From positions 33,454 through 97,453 of the forward strand of contig DASVQI010000040.1 of the NCBI GenBank assembly GCA_036389255.1: 64,000 nucleotides of DNA. Reading direction: 5' to 3'. The notes under the pieces were generated by a model. The model made no database searches and was not told the DNA's origin. It saw only the letters and a list, made by a program, of their open reading frames with translations. Origin of the DNA: JACVRN01 sp036389255. Its GTDB lineage: Bacteria; Acidobacteriota; Blastocatellia; Pyrinomonadales; Pyrinomonadaceae. Both the position numbers and the translations under genes were made by a program. Shown here piece by piece: positions 60,528 through 64,000 of this stretch; the stretch's first letter is position 1; each line of letters opens with the position of its first letter.

Positions 60528-61103
60528 ATGAGCCAGCGCAGGCACAAGACATATATCAGCGTGGCGGATTATCTGGCCGGAGAGCTTGAGAGCGCGGTGC
60601 GCCACGAGTACGTGGGCGGAGAGGTCTATGCGCTGGCAGGGGCAAGCGACAGGCATAATCGCATAGCGGGAAATATCTATGCGCGATTATTGAGGCATCT
60701 TGGCGACGGGCCTTGCGAGCCTTTTATCTCGGACATGAAGATTAAGGTCGCGCCCGAAGTCTTCTATTACCCGGATGTGGTAGTGACGTGCGATGCCGAG
60801 GGCGGGGATGCCTACTTTCGCACGGAGCCGCGTCTTATCGTAGAGGTTATCTCGCCTTCCACGGAGCGCATTGACAGGCATGAAAAGATGGCCGCTTATA
60901 AGAGTGTGCCGTCTTTAGAGGAGTACGCGCTGGTGTCGCAGGACGAGATGCGCGTGGAAGTCTACAGGCGCACAGGCAGCGACTGGGAAGTCTCTGTCTT
61001 TACGGGCGCGGAAGACGAGTTAGAGTTCGCGTCCGTCGCTCTCTCTTTGAGCGTCGCTGAGATTTACCGCAACGTCCGCTTGCCGGAAGTAAATGAAGGC
61101 TGA
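60528..61103 (+). CDS. Uma2-family (DUF820) putative endonuclease
   Basis: 191 residues. Uma2 fold of PD-(D/E)xK type: YISVADYLAGELESAVRHEYVGGEVYALAGAS at the start, YPDVVVTCD and LIVEVISPSTERIDRHEKMAAY with the catalytic Asp and Glu. Uma2 genes abound in Cyanobacteria and some Acidobacteriota and are often mobile. Function unproven; nicking or restriction-like roles have been proposed. It lies just before the R-M cassette on the other strand. Confidence 0.92.
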   Translation: MSQRRHKTYISVADYLAGELESAVRHEYVGGEVYALAGASDRHNRIAGNIYARLLRHLGDGPCEPFISDMKIKVAPEVFYYPDVVVTCDAEGGDAYFRTEPRLIVEVISPSTERIDRHEKMAAYKSVPSLEEYALVSQDEMRVEVYRRTGSDWEVSVFTGAEDELEFASVALSLSVAEIYRNVRLPEVNEG

Positions 61104-61163
61104 AGCCCCGTCGCTACACAGCGCTAATGGTCAAAAAATCCTCTTGATACGGGACACTCACAG

Positions 61164-61265
61164 TCATAATACCCGAATTAACCGACGGGAAATATTATAT
61201 TGACCCTTAAAGTTGTTGAATGAAAAATCAAGCTATTTTCGCTCTGTTTGAATGAGTTGTTGGGC
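61164..61265 (-). other. attC-like site 6 (restriction-modification cassette)
   Basis: The left core is weakened (TCATAAT at 61164-61170), but ACCCGAATTAACCG after it is perfect. The right end has TTTGAATGAGTT and GTTGGGC (61259-61265), a full GTTRRRY. It follows the restriction-enzyme gene by 45 bases with the same polarity as the other five sites. Confidence 0.7.
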
Positions 61266-61309
61266 GGTGTGTTACTCATAGTCTCACATGATGAATTACC
61301 ATTTCTATT

Positions 61310-62200
61310 TCAAACGAATGAGCCTCGCCTTAATGCTTCTGCGGGATCGTGCCAGACAGCTTCAATAAAGTCCTGTATCTCTCGCACAAACCGATAAACA
61401 ACTTCTCCATCAATCGGAAAATCTCTATGCTGATCTCTCACTTCTTCATAAATACTTCTTTTATTAGAAGGAAGCCTTTTAGCATGGCGAAGCAAAAAGA
61501 CATTGTCTACATCGGTTAATCTACTATCCTCTGCCTCCATATCTAAGAACTCAACTAATACATAGTATTTGGCAGAAGGACATCCCCGCTTTAGTCGAGA
61601 GGCAGTCCCGCAGCATTCCTGAAACATTGTTTTATCAAGATTCACTTTGACCTCAGCAGATAACACAGCAAGAAAAAGTTCTCCTTCTGCGGTTCGGGGA
61701 ACTTCAAATGTTGAATCGGTTGAGAACTTGTAATGAAGAGTCTTACCAATCGTAAAATCTTGGTCTTTAGATTTGATAACCACATCTGGTTGTTCATTTA
61801 GGCTAGAGATATTTGCTGGCCTGAAAGATAAAGTCATAAAAGCATTGTGAGGGCCTACCTCCAACTCGAAATCCGGCAGAGCGTCAAGAATTGAAGGGTC
61901 AACTAATCGAATCAGGAATTCTTCCATGACAGAGTTATCTAATTTCAGTTGTCCTTTTTGCCTTTTTAGGAAAGGTGAGCCTCTACGAGCAATAAGCTCA
62001 ACTTCCAGAAGGTCTTTATACTCATTGAGCAATCTTGTCAGGTCTATAACTTTCTGCCTTCCTGTAGTTGCTACGTTATCAAGTTGCCGAATCCAAATCT
62101 CATAAGCCTCAATTGCTTCTCTTAAAAGAGGTACATCGTTTCTACTCTTTGAATTTCTGATAGCTGCAAGTAACTTGTCTTTATGAGGGGTTCTAGGCAT
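61310..62200 (-). CDS. Restriction endonuclease, Bpu10I-like
   Basis: 296 residues from ATG 62200. Pattern fits Bpu10I-type enzymes: LSAEVKVNLDKTMFQECCGTASRLKRGCPSAKYYVLVEFLDMEAED and LLRHAKRLPSNKRSIYEEVR, with the ExK in AEVKVN and an upstream Asp in QPDVVIKSKDQ as candidates for the active site. It cuts unmodified foreign DNA. The start is inside the methylase 3' end (8-base overlap), so the two are made together. Base composition is clearly lower in GC than in the surroundings, and an attC-like site follows. Confidence 0.75.
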   Translation of the reverse strand: MPRTPHKDKLLAAIRNSKSRNDVPLLREAIEAYEIWIRQLDNVATTGRQKVIDLTRLLNEYKDLLEVELIARRGSPFLKRQKGQLKLDNSVMEEFLIRLVDPSILDALPDFELEVGPHNAFMTLSFRPANISSLNEQPDVVIKSKDQDFTIGKTLHYKFSTDSTFEVPRTAEGELFLAVLSAEVKVNLDKTMFQECCGTASRLKRGCPSAKYYVLVEFLDMEAEDSRLTDVDNVFLLRHAKRLPSNKRSIYEEVRDQHRDFPIDGEVVYRFVREIQDFIEAVWHDPAEALRRGSFV

Positions 62201-63470
62201 GTCGCAAGGCTTCCTTCACTGTGAACAAAGGAGATGGGATAACGGAGCTTGCGTTCGATACAGCATCAACTATGTCATTTTTTACATTTAAGGCTGCAGA
62301 TTTTAATGCGGTCTTCAGGTGTTCGACGGCTACATCTCTGCCCACGACCTTATCAGATGCGCGAGCGATTTTTCTTGCAATAATTATGTCCTCTTTGATC
62401 TTTGCCCCGAACTTATTAGTAAATGTCCTCTCATGATCAGAGACAGACTCAAAGCCGCCCATACTTAGCATAATTTCCTTTACTATTCGACCATTGTAAA
62501 AGGGCGAACTCCGCACATTAGATTCTCTTCCAATAACAATCACGACCAATCCATTTTTTTGTAAACACTGCCAGAAGCTAGATAACGCTTGCTCCATATC
62601 TAGGCAGTATTGAATGACAGTTTTAAACCTATTACCTCTGTTTTTTCTATTAGCACCAAACTCACTCTGCGCTACAGACAGCATATTCCAGCCAATAGCC
62701 TCAAGTATTGCCCTATGATTCTGATGGTAATTAAAAACATTGATATAAGGCGGACTAGTAATTATTAGACTTGGCGGACTGGGACAGCGCAAGTGAATTG
62801 TCCGAGCATCACCTAAATGAGCAGAGACAGGTCGGGTTGTGAACGGAAGCGACAATGCGAACTTCTTAATCTGGTTGAATGAGACAAGAATAGATGCTCC
62901 TAAGTCATAGTTTTTGTGTCCTTCACTTATGAACAACATATTCAATGCCAAAACTTTTTCAATCCTACTTTCAAGCTCAGTGAATAAGTTGCCCGTGAAT
63001 TCTATTAAATTCTTATATTGTTCACGATAAGTTTCGCCTCCACTAAATATAGGTAAACTGCCACATCGCTGAATCAACCTTATCATTTTACTCTCTAGAC
63101 AATCTAGAATTTCTGTTCTTGTACTCCGCTCTAAGTTTGCAATCGAGTAAAACTTCGACATTGCATATGCAGCCGGATTAATCTCAAAGCCGAAGCAGCT
63201 TACATCTTTAACAATACTTTCCAGCAAAACCGTACCGCTTCCCGCAAATGGATCTGCGATAACATCCCCCGATTTTGAATAATGACTAAGGAGATATTCG
63301 ATCAACTGCGGAGTAAACTGACCTCGCCAGTTGAATATATTGGCTCTAGTCTTTTGAGTAACGTCTAACTTCTCTTGTAATAAGACAGCTTGCACTTGAT
63401 TTAGCCTTAATAGTTTCAAAATCTGCAAAAGCAATGTAATTCTACTATTGCAACCTAAACTTTCAAACAT
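62193..63470 (-). CDS. DNA methyltransferase of the R-M pair (N4-cytosine or adenine type)
   Basis: ATG 63470 (MFESLGCNSRITLLL) is taken; a TTG at 63479 extends the frame. The AdoMet motif I, IADPFAGSGTVLLES (about residue 76 from the TTG), precedes the catalytic motif IV LIITSPPYINVFNYH (about 241), an SPPY that is usual in N4-methylcytosine enzymes though adenine enzymes may share it. It protects host DNA from the coupled nuclease. Codon use and AT content match the nuclease and not the host. Confidence 0.88.
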   Translation of the reverse strand: MFESLGCNSRITLLLQILKLLRLNQVQAVLLQEKLDVTQKTRANIFNWRGQFTPQLIEYLLSHYSKSGDVIADPFAGSGTVLLESIVKDVSCFGFEINPAAYAMSKFYSIANLERSTRTEILDCLESKMIRLIQRCGSLPIFSGGETYREQYKNLIEFTGNLFTELESRIEKVLALNMLFISEGHKNYDLGASILVSFNQIKKFALSLPFTTRPVSAHLGDARTIHLRCPSPPSLIITSPPYINVFNYHQNHRAILEAIGWNMLSVAQSEFGANRKNRGNRFKTVIQYCLDMEQALSSFWQCLQKNGLVVIVIGRESNVRSSPFYNGRIVKEIMLSMGGFESVSDHERTFTNKFGAKIKEDIIIARKIARASDKVVGRDVAVEHLKTALKSAALNVKNDIVDAVSNASSVIPSPLFTVKEALRHA

Positions 63471-63588
63471 TTTACGCAAGTTAAGACGCCGAACTACAAT
63501 TAAATCGGGTCATGCGGTATTTGTCAGCCTGTGGCAACCTTTTACTGCTATCCACAGCAAAACACAATCCTTTTTAAGGCATGAGACT

Positions 63589-63616
63589 ATTCCACAAAAA
63601 GGTTCTTTTGTGGAAT
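63589..63616. repeat. AT-rich perfect hairpin
   Basis: ATTCCACAAAA (63589-63599) pairs perfectly with TTTTGTGGAAT (63606-63616) around a 6-base loop. It lies upstream of the methylase (minus strand); an operator for a controller or a terminator are both possible. The stretch 63480-64000 has no credible gene. Confidence 0.5.
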
Positions 63617-63803
63617 TAAAGCTTCCCATAAAATTGACATCAGGTCAGTGCCGCCTGTGATAGCGGGCGACTAAAAGGATGGAAGGTAAACATGCCTGAA
63701 AGAACAAGGTCGCCGCGACCGCTCTCCCAAGCTTGACGGCGACCCTGCCCCTTGACCGCACAACCCGGCACCTCATCGCAACAGGCCGTGCGCTTCAAAT
63801 TTA

Positions 63804-63902
63804 TTCACCGCAGAGACGCGGAGTGTCGCAGAGGGGGCGCAGAGAGTTAAGCATTCAACTCTCTGCGCTAATCTCAGCGTCTCTCTGCGTCTCTGCGGTG
63901 AA
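63804..63902. repeat. Palindromic interspersed repeat
   Basis: Outer arms TTCACCGCAGAGACGC and its complement at the far end, with CRCAGAGA-type units inside, make an almost perfect 99-base palindrome. Elements of this kind are known, short non-coding hairpin repeats in many environmental genomes. No protein. Confidence 0.8.
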
Positions 63903-64000
63903 TCGTCATGTTCATGTTCCAAAGTGAGCCACTACTCTAATCCCCCTCTCTTTGTTATCATCTCTGAGTTCTAGTCTTTGATAACTTGTAACGGCTAATG

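Overview
The window looks like a chromosomal segment of an Acidobacteriota bacterium, probably class Blastocatellia. This is inferred from the style of the proteome, not from a marker gene: several Pkn-type Ser/Thr kinases with large C-terminal sensory or TPR regions, a zinc-ribbon lipid-anchored-type protein (CPSC...NYCLTDG), PKD-like and DUF4087 secreted proteins, subtilisins with hexapeptide tails, and a two-component/c-di-GMP cluster. Housekeeping markers are an intact tmRNA (ssrA), a tRNA-Asn(GTT) and a class A penicillin-binding protein.

Layout. 0-5.9 kb: an AT-richer island with a divergent kinase-TPR gene and a CHAT protease / polytopic membrane protein / secreted protein operon, followed by a gene remnant. 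6.0-10.4 kb: ssrA, PBP1A, a putative esterase and tRNA-Asn. 10.6-13.7 kb: small minus-strand genes (GNAT, CPBP protease, PKD-like secreted protein, one doubtful ORF), each followed by an integron attC-like site; no integrase is visible, so this is a CALIN-type cassette cluster. 13.9-24.1 kb: HAD phosphatase, zinc alcohol dehydrogenase operon, lipoprotein/zinc-ribbon pair, a DUF4087 gene with its own lone attC, a DedA group and an ABC exporter/ion-transporter operon. 24.2-30.7 kb: a kinase with YD-like repeats and a PDZ-like end, a decayed cytochrome c peroxidase, a TPR protein and a TMEM175-type channel. 30.8-33.5 kb: a MarR-controlled dioxygenase/YceI/DoxX operon with visible operators. 33.5-55 kb: a signalling and proteolysis block with a kinase-STAND-TPR regulator, histidine kinases, response regulators, a GGDEF/EAL protein and two paralogous subtilisins with hexad-repeat tails. 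55-61 kb: secreted basic and Gln-rich proteins, a CPA2 antiporter, a 29-residue protein, an ABC substrate-binding protein and a Uma2 nuclease. 61.1-63.5 kb: a low-GC type II restriction-modification pair followed by another attC-like site, as if the whole R-M system were one cassette.

The most unusual items are the scattered attC sites (six, all in one orientation, including one behind the R-M pair), the two subtilisins ending in G-V-x-x-G/S-D hexads, the kinase/CHAT/membrane module, the kinase-YD-PDZ protein, the leaderless autoregulated marR promoter, and a membrane sensor domain shared by a histidine kinase and a GGDEF/EAL protein.
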